Of a DNA stretch of 64,000 bases, positions 22,552 through 35,800 are shown one piece after another. The stretch covers positions 113,410,501 to 113,474,500 of the forward strand of contig NC_133024.1 of the NCBI RefSeq assembly GCF_048771995.1, written 5' to 3'. Each line of letters begins with the position of its first letter. Within the stretch, counting starts at the first letter, position 1. The DNA is from Taeniopygia guttata (lineage: Eukaryota > Chordata > Aves > Passeriformes > Estrildidae). Position numbers and translations under genes: made by a program. A model generated the notes under the pieces. It saw only the letters and a list, made by a program, of their open reading frames with translations, was not told the DNA's origin and made no database searches.

Positions 22552-23010
22552 TCATGCCTCAGGTTTTAGATTTTCTATTTTCCACATTCTGTGCTGCTTT
22601 AGTGTGTGGGTCTGGGCTTTGTATTATGGGATGGTGAGCTCTGTGCACAGAGCAGGGAGACAAAACAATTCCTGCTCCAGCTGGGCACCAAGGACAAATG
22701 ATCCAAATCTCAGCCCAGGAGCACAAACAGCGTGGGCTGGAGAGAGAAAAACAAGCAGGGTGGGACTGCCTGGGCTAAAGCTGGAATGGGACAATGAACT
22801 CCAAGGTGCCAATGGAGCAGAACTGATCCCAGGGAGAGCCCCCGGGAGCGCTCGTGCATTTTGGGGCCGTTTTGGGTCATTTGGGTGCAGCCCTGGCTGG
22901 GCTCTGGTGCTGCCCAAGGTGGATCCATGGAGGAGATCCTTTAATAAATCCCGAATTTATTCTGTAGCTCTGCCCAGCCTCTGCTCCAGCTCAGCCTTCC
23001 CAAGGCATCA
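22552..23010 (+). mobile_element. Solo LTR, copy A of pair 2
   Basis: This 459-bp block has near-perfect terminal inverted repeats: tCATGCCT at the left (TGATGCCT in copy B) and AGGCATCA at the right. A TTTAATAAATCC polyadenylation region near 22940-22952 shows it reads left to right. Flanks gtcc / gccc (22548-22551, 23011-23014) fit a worn 4-bp target duplication. The same sequence, inverted, lies at 52732-53187. No retroviral genes are adjacent. The family uses a 4-bp duplication, unlike the 6-bp family of pair 1. Confidence 0.85.
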
Positions 23011-23064
23011 GCCCAGGGCAGGATGCTTTTCACAGATACTTCTGTGCCAAGTGCAGAATGAGAC

Positions 23065-23425
23065 TCAAGAATCCCAGAATTATCAAGGCTGGAAGAGTCC
23101 TCCAGCATCACCCAGTGCCATCACCCCAAACCCTGTCCCCAAGGCCACATCCAGACTCCTCTGGGACAATTCCAGTGACTCCAAACCTCCCTGGGCAGCT
23201 CATCCCAAGGCCTGACCACTCTGCCAGGGAAATTTTCTTTCCCAATCTCCAACCTGAGCCTCCCCTGGTGCCATTTGAGGCCATTTCCTCTCCTCCTTCC
23301 CCTTGAGACACGGCAGCAGAGCCCGACCCCCCGGCTGTCCCCTCCTGGGGTGATGCTGGTGGGGCTGGGGTGGCACTGGGTGATCCTGGAGAGCTCTTCC
23401 TACCTTGATAATTCCATGATACCAG
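23065..23425 (-). mobile_element. Fold-back CR1 LINE (3' ends at both edges)
   Basis: It starts with a reverse-complemented CR1 tail (agaattatcaaggctggaag) and runs through minus-orientation CR1 body (aacctgagcctcccctgg, ccatttcctctcctcc). It then ends with the same tail in plus orientation: about 50 bp at 23370-23420 are the inverse of 23069-23120, both carrying a 'cacccagtgcc' core. See the finding on composite CR1 copies. Confidence 0.75.
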
Positions 23426-23710
23426 GAATAGTAACAGTGACTGCAGGTAGAAGGCACGGAGAAGATGATGAGGACTAATGGCAGAGTCACAGGAAAAATT
23501 TTCAAGAATTTTTTTTTTTCTTTTTGTTCGGAGGGAACATTTTGAACCAGCCCTAAAGTGCAACATGGCTGTGAAGCTATAAAAGGCTTTTTACTGATTT
23601 GTGAGACAAAAATTCAACTGGACAACTGAGAGATTGTTTTTCCTGTTGGGAAACAGGATTTGAGCATCAAATGAGCCTTGTTCGTGCTGCCTCCTGTAAA
23701 TCTGGCTTTG

Positions 23711-23962
23711 AGGTGAAGGAGGGCAGGGATGGATGGGGTATTGGGAATTAGGAATTGTTCCCTGGGAGGGTGGGCAGGGGCTGGGATGGAGTTCCCAGAG
23801 CAGCTGTGGCTGCCCCTGGATCCCTGACAGTGCCCAAGGCCAGGTTGGACACTGGGGCTGGAGCAGCCTGGGACAGTGGGAGGTGTCCTTGCCATGGCAG
23901 GGGTGGAATGGGATCATCTTTAACGTCCCTTCCAATGCAGTCCATTCTGGAATTCTCTAATT
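23711..23962 (+). mobile_element. CR1 LINE fragment (plus)
   Basis: Blocks present are 'gtattgggaattagg', 'gttccctgggagggtgggca', 'gctgcccctggatccctgac', 'ggcaggggtggaatggga' and a tail 'cccttccaatgcagtccatt' followed by ctggaattctctaattatt. Confidence 0.9.
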
Positions 23963-25942
23963 ATTAGAAGTCTGGATTATCTCCTAAATGTTCACCCTCA
24001 AAACTTCTTTCAGCCCTTCTCCTGGAGCTATTCTGAAGGGAGCCCTGGGGTGCTGCAGGTATTTCCAGTGCATTCCCCAGCACTGAGCAGTGTCCCTGCC
24101 CAGCTGAGCCACTTTCCTGTTGTCATTCTGTTCAAATCCCCAGGGATTTCTGCTGCTCCCAAAGCTGGGTGCAGCTGAGGTTTCCCTGTATCTCCTGCAG
24201 TGAGGGAAGGAATTTGCCAGCAGGGGACACTTCTGAGCTGGGTTTCAAGGGGAAGAACAGGGGAGGGATGGAAAGCATTTTATGCATAGTGTGTTGTATA
24301 TGGATTTGCATGAAAATATCTTTGCATGTTACAGCTCAGCAACTGCCCTGTATAATATTTCCTCAGTTTTAAACCAGCCTTTGAAATTCCACAGGAGTCG
24401 ATGGCATATAGTGTCAGAATACAGTAAAACATTTCCAGTTAAGAAATCTTGATGGGAGGTGAAGGGAATTCCAAATGTGGAGCCAGGTAATTCCAGGTGC
24501 TGGTTAAAGATACCTTTTCCTTTTTTGCTGCTTATCTTCAGAATATTTCCCATGTATTTAAGGGGAGAAGGAAAGGGAAATCTGGCAAACATTGCCTTTA
24601 TTTTGCACTTCTCTACTTCAAATTTTGTTTTCCTTCCTGCAGGATGGCAGCAAACATGCTGTTCCTGTTAAAAAAGCATGAAGCACATTTGTAGGCACAT
24701 AATAATGAACAGCATTCTTACTTTGCATTATGGTTTGTAAACAACTTTTGGGCCATGTGCTGATTCAATAAATGTTTTGAGGATCATTTGGAAAATGCAG
24801 GAAGGTTTGAGGAGTGAAAGAAAGTATGCTGTTTATAGCAATCTCCATAAAAAGGGTCTTTATGGTGCTGTGAGAACTAAAAGTTAATGCCTTTTGTACC
24901 GAGTAGCATTTAATCTTTCTGTGGGGCTAACTCTGATGTGAAATTATGATGTGCTGGCATCTGACCAAAGTGCCACTCATGGAATTGGATTCTCTCATGT
25001 TTCAGGGCTGGCTTTGAGTCAGTGTGCATGATACTTCACAACCACTTTCTTCAGCAGGCATGTTCCTTCTGTACTGGAGAGAATGGAAAATTTCGTTATC
25101 CCCCCAGAATGGCTTATGTCATGTATATCTAAAACATTTGTGATCTCGGTCTGCTGCTGACTTCTCACTCTTGAGATGACAGAGAGCAGCACCAGGCCTG
25201 AGCATTTCTCGAGTACAGGTTACTCAGCACAGTGCTGAGGCTGACTTTTCTTAGTTTCAGTTTGATCTCAGAGTTTGGGATGGGGATCTAAATTTAAAAA
25301 GTCAAACCCTCGGTGGCAGATTGATCCAAATTCAGGTGTCACGTTTTGCTTCGGTGTGAGGGCTGTAGTTCAAGTGGCTGGGTGTGGATTTTGTTTCAGA
25401 GCTCCTGATAAAGCCTTTTTGGAGTCAGGGCTGCCCTGGAGCAGATGGGGGATTTTGGAGGGCAGGAATCCCTGACTTGTGACAAACACGGCACATTTGG
25501 CACCGCTCTGACCCCACTGGTAAAGATCTGACAAAAGTGGAGGATTTCCAAACATTAAAAAAAAAAACCAAAAAACCCCCAAGATTCCCTGATGTCCATG
25601 GGGCCTGCAGCTAATTTATGGAAGTGAGACTGGGAAAATGAGAGCAGGCTTGGCATCAGCTGGAGCCTGGTGAGATCCTCTCGAGTTACCATTGCTCAGA
25701 AATGACGCCTCCTTCCCACAATGGGAAATTGTTGTAGTGGTTGTCTGACAGTTTCATTAGGGCTCCTTTTGTAGCTCCACTTCTAAGCAGAATATGGCCA
25801 GAATGTATATTTAATTAGCATATATTTTAATTAAAGGGGTAAGGTGGATAAATATAGAGATAAATAAATGTATATAACCAAGAGGAATAGAAGTGTCCTG
25901 TTATATCGCTCTTCAAAAGAGAAAAAACGGAAAACTTCAGCT

Positions 25943-26583
25943 GCTTTTGAAACACTGCATTTGCAACATTCAGCTTTTCTGAATTTGTATTTTATTCCTT
26001 TGAAACACTGCATTTGCAGTGTTCAGCTCTTCTGAATTTGTATTTTATTCCTTTGAAACACTGCATTTCCAACATTCAGGTCTTCTGAATTTGTATTTTA
26101 TTCCTTTGAAACACTGCATTTCCAACATTCAGGTCTCCTGAATTTGTATTTTATTCCTTTGAAACACTGCATTTGCAATGTTCAGCTCTTCTGAATTTGT
26201 ATTTTATTCCTTTTGAACCTACATTTGCAACATTCAGCTCTTCTAAATTTGTATTTTATTCCTTTGAAACACTGCATTTGTAACATTCAGCTCTTCTGAA
26301 TTTGTATTTTATTCCTTTGAAACACTGCATTTGCAACGTTCAGCTTTCTGAATTTGTATTTTATTCCTTTGAAACACTGCATTTGCAATGTTCAGTTCTT
26401 CTGAATTTGTATTTTATTCCTTTGAAACACTGCATTTGCAATGTTCAGTTCTTCTGAATTTGTATTTTATTCCTTTGAAACACTGCATTTGCAACGTTCA
26501 GCTTTCTGAATTTGTATTTTATTCCTTTGAAACACTGCATTTCCAACATTCAGGTCTCCTGAATTTGTATTTTATTCCTTTGA
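25943..26583. repeat. 53-bp minisatellite, about 12 copies
   Basis: The unit begins cctttgaaacactgcatttg, has a variable middle (caacattcag or caatgttcag), and ends gaatttgtattttatt. The phrase gaatttgtattttatt recurs about every 53 bp, twelve times. Variants such as caacattcaggtctcctgaa occur in more than one copy, showing block-wise duplication. 53 is not a multiple of three, so the open frames here are artefacts. Confidence 0.95.
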
Positions 26584-29500
26584 CAATCCATTTGTCCAGT
26601 AATGTGCAGGAAAAAAACCTTGTCTACAACACAGAGTTTATTATTGAAGTTTATCAAGCTGGATTTATTCTGGAGGATGAAGATTGGAGTTTCATTGGAG
26701 TTACTGATTTAAAAGTCACCGTGGTGTTCTCAGAGTTTGTCCCTGGGCAAAGACTCCAAAAAATCCATTATCAGCTGTGCCAGCAGTTGGTGGGGAAGGG
26801 GCTGCCTTAGAGATTGCTGTGTCCATCCTCTGACAGTTCATTTCCAGCCATGATTTCTGACATGCTGAGGAAATCAGGAAATTCCAGGTGCAGGGGCAGT
26901 GGAATTTGGCATGTGCCTGTCTGGCTGACACGATGCAGTTCTTAGAGTGGAAAGCTGATTAAAGAGCAGCTGTTAGCTGAAATCAGAATGTTTGCTGTAG
27001 TTCCTACTGCAAGTGTGCTGTGAAAGCTCCTTTTTTTTGGGAGTTGCAGTGGGTGTTCCCAACAAGCAGAACGTGTTTTACTTCAATAAACCACTGTACT
27101 CACTTGGACTTGGACTGGTGACGTGAATGACAAAGGATTTACAGGAATATCGAGGCAAGGTTTTCTCAGAAGGAAAAAAAAATCAGAATACATCCTGTGC
27201 TGTCTGTTTTCATGGTGCTTGTATTTTTCTTCTCCCAAGAAAAGTATCCTGTGAAAAGGTCTATCAGGGCAACCTGTGTTTTACAGTTAGATCATCCAGA
27301 TCATTCTTCTCAGGATAAGGTGATTTAATTTCAGGAATTTCAGCTGGTCACAGTTTTATCTCTGCCAGCATTTCCTAGAGGATCCACAGCAGGGATGAAG
27401 TTTGGTCCTGCACCTGTATAATTCCATAATTCTATATACACTTTTGTATATGTGTGTTAATATGTTTAAAATAATGTAATTATTTAAATCTCTGTATAAT
27501 TTTAGTGCATTAGTCATACTGACCACCTCAAGTTTCAGAAATTATCTCCTTTCTTTACCCATTTCTTACTAAATGCACAAGATAATAAAAGTGAGTCGAG
27601 TGCCAGAGGCCCAGAGGAGAGCAGAGAACTGCAGCCCTGAGAAAAGTTGGGATGAGAGTTCTCCATGGAGTGTGTAAATCAGAGCATGCTCCTTGACTGA
27701 TGAGGATAAGAACTTTTTTTTTTTTTGGGAGAGAAAAAATGCAGGAGGAAGAGCTGGTGGATCTGGTGTGATAGCAGATGAAAAAGCAGAGGCTGTGTGG
27801 GAGGAGGAGAGAGGGGAATGGGGCAACAGCTGAAGAGCAGAGGTAAGGAGTAAGACTTGAACATGGAGAATATAACTTTATTACTGCATTTTTTAGCATT
27901 CCCTACAGCTGCTGGTTGTTATGTACATATCTCATAATTTTAGCTATAAAGATTGTGCTGCTTTGGATTGATGGTTTCACGAAAAATGTGGGACAACGTT
28001 GGGTTTTTACAGCTTGTTTCATTGAGAATCACTTCCCTGCTCTAGTGTGTGTTGTTTCTCAAGTCTGTACTAAATTGTGCTGCTGAATTTATCTAAGAAA
28101 TGTTTTAAGAACTACTTCCAAAAAATACTTCTTAATTATTAAAAAAGCTGAATAAATGTATAATTAAACTAATAGTAAAAGCCAAGCCTTAGCAGGATCC
28201 GTACTGAGGAGATTTTAAATGGAAAAGAGTATTTTCTTCAGTTTAAGAGTATTAATTGTAGTAAATTTATGATTTTTGCACGTGGTGAGAACTTAAATTT
28301 GGAGTTTAGATCATTTAGCTCATAGAAACCAAAGTCTTTTGAAGTGGGGTCGCAGATTGCTGAGTCTCAAAACGTTTGCTGGGCAAACAACCCACATGTA
28401 AATTTTTAGTCAGTTTTTTCCTTTGAATATAGATTTAATTTCAGAATTCCATGCCTTAACAACTTCAGACAGAGAAATGAAATAAAAATGAAGCTGTTTT
28501 CATGTGCTGAGAGAAAGAAAGAAAGAGAGATTATGGATATATATGGATATTCATTTGGATTACTGAACCAGTCACGTATGGCTCCTTTTTTTTGTGATTG
28601 TTTTTTGATGTTACCACTTGCAACAAATAAATTAATCACAATTTCTTTTGTAATTTAGCATTCAACTGATGAACAGGTCATGATAGAAGTACAAAAAGTT
28701 AAATTGGCCTCATTATTAAAATAATTTCAAGGAAGAGCAGCATCGAGCTGGAGGTGTCTCATGTTAAGAGCTGTGCCTGGATGTTCCCTGCTTATGGAAT
28801 AAAGTCAAGTTTATTCTAAAAACTAAACTTGGAACTAAAAAACATCTCTAAGATCCTCAGGAGTTTTAAAAAGTTTTGTGAGAGCAAATCTCATCATTTC
28901 CATGGAGTCAGAATCGATGCAAATTAATTCCAGGAGGTATTTCTGAAATTCTTTTGCAAGATAAGGAACAATAATTGTATTTGGATGCACGATTGTCAAG
29001 ATCTAAATAAAAAATTGCATCTGGCATGTTTTGACTTCAGAACTTATTACATGAAGTGAGCAATTACCCCTGCATTCTTCTGGTCTGGAAGACATTTCTT
29101 CTTTCCAAGATGGAATTGTTGGTTTTAGGACTGGTGAGTGTACCACAGCTCCCTGTCAGGAGCAGCAGCTGCAGGGAGAGCTTTTATCTGGTTATTTTTC
29201 ATTTTGAAACTGTGTTTTAGGTGTTGGGATCTCAGTAAATTATTTGCTGATGGAAAAGAAAATACAGTAGCTGAAAACAAATGGTAATTCTTATTTTTAT
29301 GCTTCCTTTGAGAGAGGGGCACTTTCCCAAAGTTACCATAAGCAGTATTGAACTGCAAATTAAAATCAATATTTGGATTTCCAAAGTTTTTGTTAGAAAT
29401 ACCTGGAAACATTTTAAACTGCCCTTCTGATTTTAGAATATTTCTGTCATTATTTTAAATTAACATAGCTGGGAGCTTTTTGCAATTATGGGAGATTTTT

Positions 29501-31550
29501 CCTTATTTTCCTTTTCTTCCTGTTTTAGCCTCTTTTCCTTCCTGCTTTAGCCATATTGCTATTAATAACATATATTAATATTAACAGATATTGATAATAA
29601 CACATTTTGACATTAAAACACACATGGGAGGGTAAGTGTTGGATTTGGTGTTTCACTCCAATGGTATTTCTGAATATCCAGAAAAGAGAAGAGTTTGCTT
29701 TTGGTATCTCTGCAGCACTTCTGGAGGTGGAAGTGGACTTTTCCCCAAATATTTCCAAGCTTTTTTCAATGCTGCACAATCCACTCTTTTTAATTAGCAG
29801 CTCAGGATTAGCAGATTGGGCACTTTTGAACTGCATTTAACTTATTATAATTATTGCTGCCCTTATTGCTCCACAAAAAAAAAAAAAAATCTCCATCTGA
29901 TCCAGGACAATTTTCTCCTAGAAGCATTTGATACTTTGCTGGTATTTGATAATTTTGCTGGTAGAATTTAACTTTGACAACCACTGTCACAATCCTCTTT
30001 TTTTTTTTTTTTCACTGGTTTGGCAAACTGAAAGTACATATCAAACTTCAAATTCAAAATTAAATAATCATTGTTTTGCTCACAGTCTCCTGTGTCCCCA
30101 GGAATTATGTTCAAAAACCAAAAAACTATCTTTATTTAACCAAGGATAAATTAATTAATCACTAAATATCACGTATTGATATAGATTTTGTCTGGTTTGA
30201 GTGCATTAGTTTGTGTGCAACTATGCTGGAAGTGCATTTTAAACTCCCTTTTTTTGCATTTTAGTACTGATTAAAGTAATCCCTGAAAGTTTTTCCTTGA
30301 GGACAATTCATTTTTAGAAGTTACCCCTTCAGTTTGGGACTATTTATTATAATATAATGATTTTCAACAAAGTTGGTATATATTTAATCAGCTAAAAGTT
30401 TATCTTCGGAGTGGATTTGTGGTAGAATTAAAAATTTTGGATCCTTTTGTGACACTGAAAAGAAAAACAGCCAAGGTCAGGACAGTCTTACAAAAGCAAG
30501 GACTGAAACAAAAACCCTTCTGACGTGGAGAACCTGGACAGAATGAAGTGAAGCGAATCCTTGCCTGGATTAATACAAAATTTTAGTGTGAAAAATCACC
30601 TTTTTTCAGGTGTGCAATTCAGATGAGTCCTAAAAAACAGAAATGAGAGATGTCTGCAGGCACTGTGGTTTGGTTTCAGGCAGTTGGAGTTCTCAGAAAA
30701 ACCCAGGAGAATCCAAAACCCTGCAGAATAAAGAAATTATCATTGTCAGGAATGCTCCTCCCTGCCCGTGTTTGGTTCTGCAGGACAATTCTCATGCACT
30801 GCCTCAGTTTGGGTCTGTTTTTGTGTGATTCTTTGAGTGCCTTTTCCCCAAAATCCTCAATTTCACTGCTGAGCTTTCATTTGGGACGTGGAAATCCAAA
30901 TGTGACCTTGTGGAGTAGGAGCTCGTGGTGTGTTGGACTTGAGGCAAACCTTGGGTTTGTTGCATAAAATTGGACATTATTTTGTAAGATTTAAATGAGT
31001 TTTATGTCCAGTTTTAAAGAAGAAATTAAATTTGAGGTGTTTCTTTCTCCGTTTCTCCCTGAAATACTTCCAGCTCCCTATGGGGGCTCTGAAGGTTTTT
31101 TTTGGATCCTTAAATCCAAGGTGCAGCCTAGGATTGGATCTTCATCTTCTTGGGTTTCCTCTGGGGGAAAAATTGTACTCCTGTTGCTCTGAAAAAGGTT
31201 CAGTCCCAGCAGGAGAAAGTGTTGCATGTGAAAAAGCTGAAAAAGGAGAAAATAATTACAATGGGTTAAAAACCGCAGGGCTGAGAGAACCGTAAATGGA
31301 ATTTGTATCGTCCTTTCTCACAGCTGAGCATTGTGTGAATACTGTGTTTAAATATTGTATTTTCAACCGTGTTTTGTAAGAAAAATGTGTTAATTTCTGA
31401 CAAACTGGGCATTAGTGAGTCTTCTTTCAAAGTTCTCTATTTGCTATCCAAGTTTTACGTTGCTGTGTAGATACATGATGCATTTTTGAAGCATGAAACT
31501 TCTTTGATATTCTGCTAAATAAAAAGCAGATTTACTTTGTAAATTTTTCT

Positions 31551-32890
31551 TTACTTTCTCTTTTTATTTACTTAAAAAAAAATAACCCCATGATGTCATG
31601 TTATTTTTTTTAAGTCTTTGATTAGCAAAGAGGTCTTAAATGAAAATTAGTTAGTGGTAGCTTAATACCGAGTTTTGGAGCAGTAAACAGACCAAGCATA
31701 TTCTTACTATTTTAGCACAAAATTCCCAAGAAATTCTTCCTTTCCAACATGTTCCTTTTGGAATTTGGAGACCACTCTGCCAGCCTGAATCTGTTTGAGA
31801 AAGAAATAAAAAATCCACTGGCCATGTTAAACATCAGCAGTGCAGTTTTGGGGCCGTGCTGGAATCCCTGAGTCATGGTACTTTAAAAATTTTTTTTACT
31901 TACTTTCTTTCTTTTTTTCTTTAAAAAAAAAAAAAAATCCCATGCTGTCATGTTGATTTTTGTAAAATATTTCTGATTAACAAAGTGATCTTTAATGAAA
32001 ATTAGTGATAGCTTAATACTGAGTGTTGTCTTTGGAGCAGGAAAACACACCAAGTGTATTCTTGCCATTAAAGCATATAATTCCCAAGAAATTCTTCCTT
32101 TCCAAGATGTTTTGGGGAAGGCAGAAGTCAACCTGAATATGTTTTAGAAAGGAATATAAAATCCATGGTCTATGCTGAGCATCAGCAGTGCAGTTTTGGG
32201 GAGGGAGCCATGCTGGAATCCCCAAGTCGTGTGCTTTTTAAATTATTATTATTTTTTTTTTACTTAAAAAAATAATCCCATGCTATCATATTCATTTTTT
32301 AATATATATTTGATTCACAAACAGGTCTTAAATGAAGATTTGTGGTAGTTTAATATACTGAGCTTTGTTTTTGGAGCTTGATAACAAACCAAGCGTATTC
32401 TTGCTATCGTGGTTTATCATTCCCAATAAATTCTCCCTTCCCAGAAGCTCCTTTTGGAATTTGGAGACCTCTCTGCCAACCTGTGTTTTAGAAAGGGATC
32501 TAAAACACATTGTCCATGCTGAACATCAGCCCTGCAGTTTTGGGGCCATGCTGGAATCCCCAAGTCGTGGTGCTTTTAAAATTTTTTTTTACTTTCTTTA
32601 TTTTTTAACTTAAAAAAAAAAAATCCCATGCTGTCATGTTCATTTTTAAAAATATATTTGATTCACCAACAGATCTTAAATGAAGATTTATGGTAGTTTA
32701 ATATGCTGAGCTTTGTTTTTTGAGCTTGATAACGAATCAAGGGTATTCTTGCCGTCGTAGATTATCACTCCCATTTTTACTTAATTTTTTTAACTTAAAA
32801 AAAAAAGTAATCCCATGCTGCCATGTTCATTTTTAAATTTTTTAATTTTTTGGGGCTGGGCTGGAATCCCCTGGTCCTTGTGAAAATGTG
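31551..32890. repeat. Roughly 345-bp tandem repeat, nearly 4 copies
   Basis: The landmark 'ccatgctgtcatgtt' recurs at about 31588, 31940, 32278, 32626 and 32813, giving steps of about 352, 338 and 348, then a shortened last unit of about 187. Other landmarks repeat in the same order: 'ttcccaagaaattcttcc', a 'gcagttttggggcc' block and 'tgctggaatcccc'. Each unit joins the next through poly-T and poly-A runs. No coding potential. Confidence 0.92.
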
Positions 32891-35800
32891 TTGTGGTTTC
32901 ACCTTAACGATTCCCAGACATTTCTTCAGCTCCTAAACCCCTCCAGTGTGACACAGTGGGGAGGTTTTTTTCCCTAAAAAAAGGCAAAAATGAGGTCCAG
33001 CTGAAAGCTTGTTGGAGTTTAAAGTGTGTTTGGAGTGCTAAGAGGAGAATCTTTGGCTCCTGTGCTGCTATTTCGTATTCATGAACACTAAATTCATTCA
33101 TATTTGATGTGTGCAACCCTGCTGAAAGGCAAAAAAAAACCTGCTGGAAAAGCTTCAGCTAAGAATTGGGTATTATCAGTGAGAAGAAAAAATATTTTCT
33201 TAGGTTTTATTTTCTTTAATCATTCTACTGCTAATTCCAAGATTTTCAACAAACAATTTTGTTGTTAGTTTTAAAAAAAAGGGTTTGGTACCAAATAAAA
33301 ATAGTATTATGTGATAGCTGTTGAAGAGAGCCAGTTTTAGCTGCTGAATATATTGCATCTAATTTATTGCCCTATTAGCTGAGAACAAAATTCTTCTGTA
33401 TTTTTTTCCTACTCCATACAGAATACTTTTGAGAGTAATTTAATATATAGGTACAGCATTTGGGGTTAGATTTATATCTTAATTTATTCTTCCAAACATG
33501 ACTTTGATTATATCATTTAAAAAAGAAAAATCAGCCCACTTTAATATGTATCATGCTCAGATTTTTGTGTAGAAGTGGAATGGCTTTTTCTTTCTGCCTA
33601 GGCTTATTTTTAGCCCAGTTGCACGTAGGTTTAATTTACTGTAAACTTTTCCTTCAGAAAAATAACAATTTTATTACAAAGTAGGTGTCACGAAGAATTA
33701 AACGCCCGACCCGTAATTTCTCACACCTTTTTTCTGGTAGGATAAATCAGCACCTGGCAGAAGGCTGATTTATCAGCCTTTGGGTGAAGTGTTAGGTGGT
33801 GATGTTGTGTCAAAGGTGGACCTTGTTCCTCTGGGTCCTTCCCCCTTAAAATCAGATTTATGGGCTGGGGCAGCAAACGTGTCCCAATTACTGGTGTGGG
33901 ACCAGTTTCCCTCTCAGAGCTTCCCTTGCACTTTTATTTCTGCGATTGAAATCTGCTGGTAAAGAGGATTTTGCCCTGTGATTTTTTAGTATCCTGTGCT
34001 TTAAAATAAAATTTGATCATTTACTGATAGTGAGCCTGCACATGGATTTTTGGGTAACACATCAACGGTGCATTTGTGATAAATTAGGGAAGTCCTTCTT
34101 CTGTTGTTGTATGTGCATGTGGAGCTGACTTAGCACTAATAAAACATTTTAGAATATTTTAACACAACTCCACTTTGCTCTTTTTCACCAGGAGACACAA
34201 GCTGAGCTGTAAATTCTGCTTTTATCAGAAACCTCGAGTAGGCCTCAAAATCAGCCATGAGAAATGAGCTCAGTGGCCTAAAACCCATCAAATTCAGGAG
34301 TTTTTGTTTCAGCAGACTGTTGGCCTTTCAGATGGAATATGGTTCCCTTCCCAATGTCATGGGCTTTTTTTTTTCCACATGCATAGATGGCCCCAGGATT
34401 TTTTTTTAGGTTTTTTTGGTTTTTTTTTTTACAGCTACGCTTTCAGCTCTGGATGACGTTTAGCCTTTGACCCAGGCACTTTCTTACAATAAACAGTTTG
34501 TTGATGAGAGCAGCTGCTGGGAAGATTGTTTCCAGACTGTTCTGCTGCAGCTGAGCAAGGAAAGGAAGCAAAATTTAAAAATTTGGGATGCACCTTACAG
34601 CCTGCTCCTTGTTCCTCCCCTCAGAGCTGGTTTGTGCTGAGCAAACCTCCAGCACCTATTCCCATCCTTCTTCTGGCATCCCAATTCCCAAGTGGAACAT
34701 TCTGTTAAAGCCAGGAGAGATGCAGATAAAACAAACCTGCTGTGAAAACCATAATAACATTTCCTTCTGTATTATTTTTAACCTATTTACTCTGAATTTT
34801 CATTATTTTTCTCTACAAAAAGTAACATCCTGACTTATTTTTCATCAGTCACTGAATCCTGACCTGGGCCCTGTTGCCCGTTGGATAAATGAATTTTCTG
34901 CCTACACACGGCGCTTTTTAAAGCTAAATTTAATTTTGGATTCAGATTTAGGCAGGGATTTATGAGCAGTTGCTGGATGGGTAGTCCAGGAATGGGTTGA
35001 AATCTAAGATGCTTCGTGTTCAAAGAGATGGGGCTGCAATAAAGAGGGTAAGGATACCTTGCAGCACTTTGTTAAAAATCTTTCCCTTTTTTGGATGAAG
35101 TATTCCACATATCAGTTGGGAAAATGGATCCACTGTGTTTATGTAATGCAATACTTGTTTTTAAAAACACTCTGAAGAGTGGAGACAAAAATAAGGCACT
35201 TGACTTAGTGTCTGGAATGATCTTTCAGAAATGATGAGCTTTTTCTGCCTCTCTTCGGCTAAATAACCACCCAAACCCAAAATAACCTCTGGAGACTCCT
35301 AAAAATCAGGTTGGTTGGGAATTCAAAAACTGACCAACCTTGCCATCTTTCTAAATATTCTTCTGTCCTTTGTGCAGTCCAAATCTCCTGCTTTGCACCG
35401 TATCTTATATTTAGGAAATATAAAAATATTATTAATAAACTGAAACAGATTTCCAGGCTGTGCAGAATCCTGGGAATGCACAGCAAGTACCAGCCAAGTA
35501 ACTCCAGTTCATGAGAACATGAAATGAAAATGTGCCTCAGTTGTAGGACAATAAAATCTTTATGAAGTTCTTCAGGCCATGGGGAAAGGAGGGAGTGGAG
35601 AAATGGGGATTTAAAGGGTTTTTACCCAGTGAACAAAAACACCACTGGTGGAAACAATGGCCTGAAATTAATTGTAAACAGTTAATATTTAAGGAGTTTT
35701 CTAAAAACTTCCTAAAAATTGGATTAATTTGAGTACTTTGTGTATTTCCAGATTCTGAATGTGTTGTAAAGAGGTTTTTGTGTTTAAAAGTTCTGTTTGT

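Noticed and set aside
22526..23215. 229-aa plus-strand open frame
   Set aside because: It runs across the solo LTR at 22552-23010 and into the CR1 behind it; no retroviral or host protein is recognisable in it.
25943..26583. CRISPR-like array
   Set aside because: Units are contiguous 53-bp repeats without unique spacers, in a vertebrate intron.
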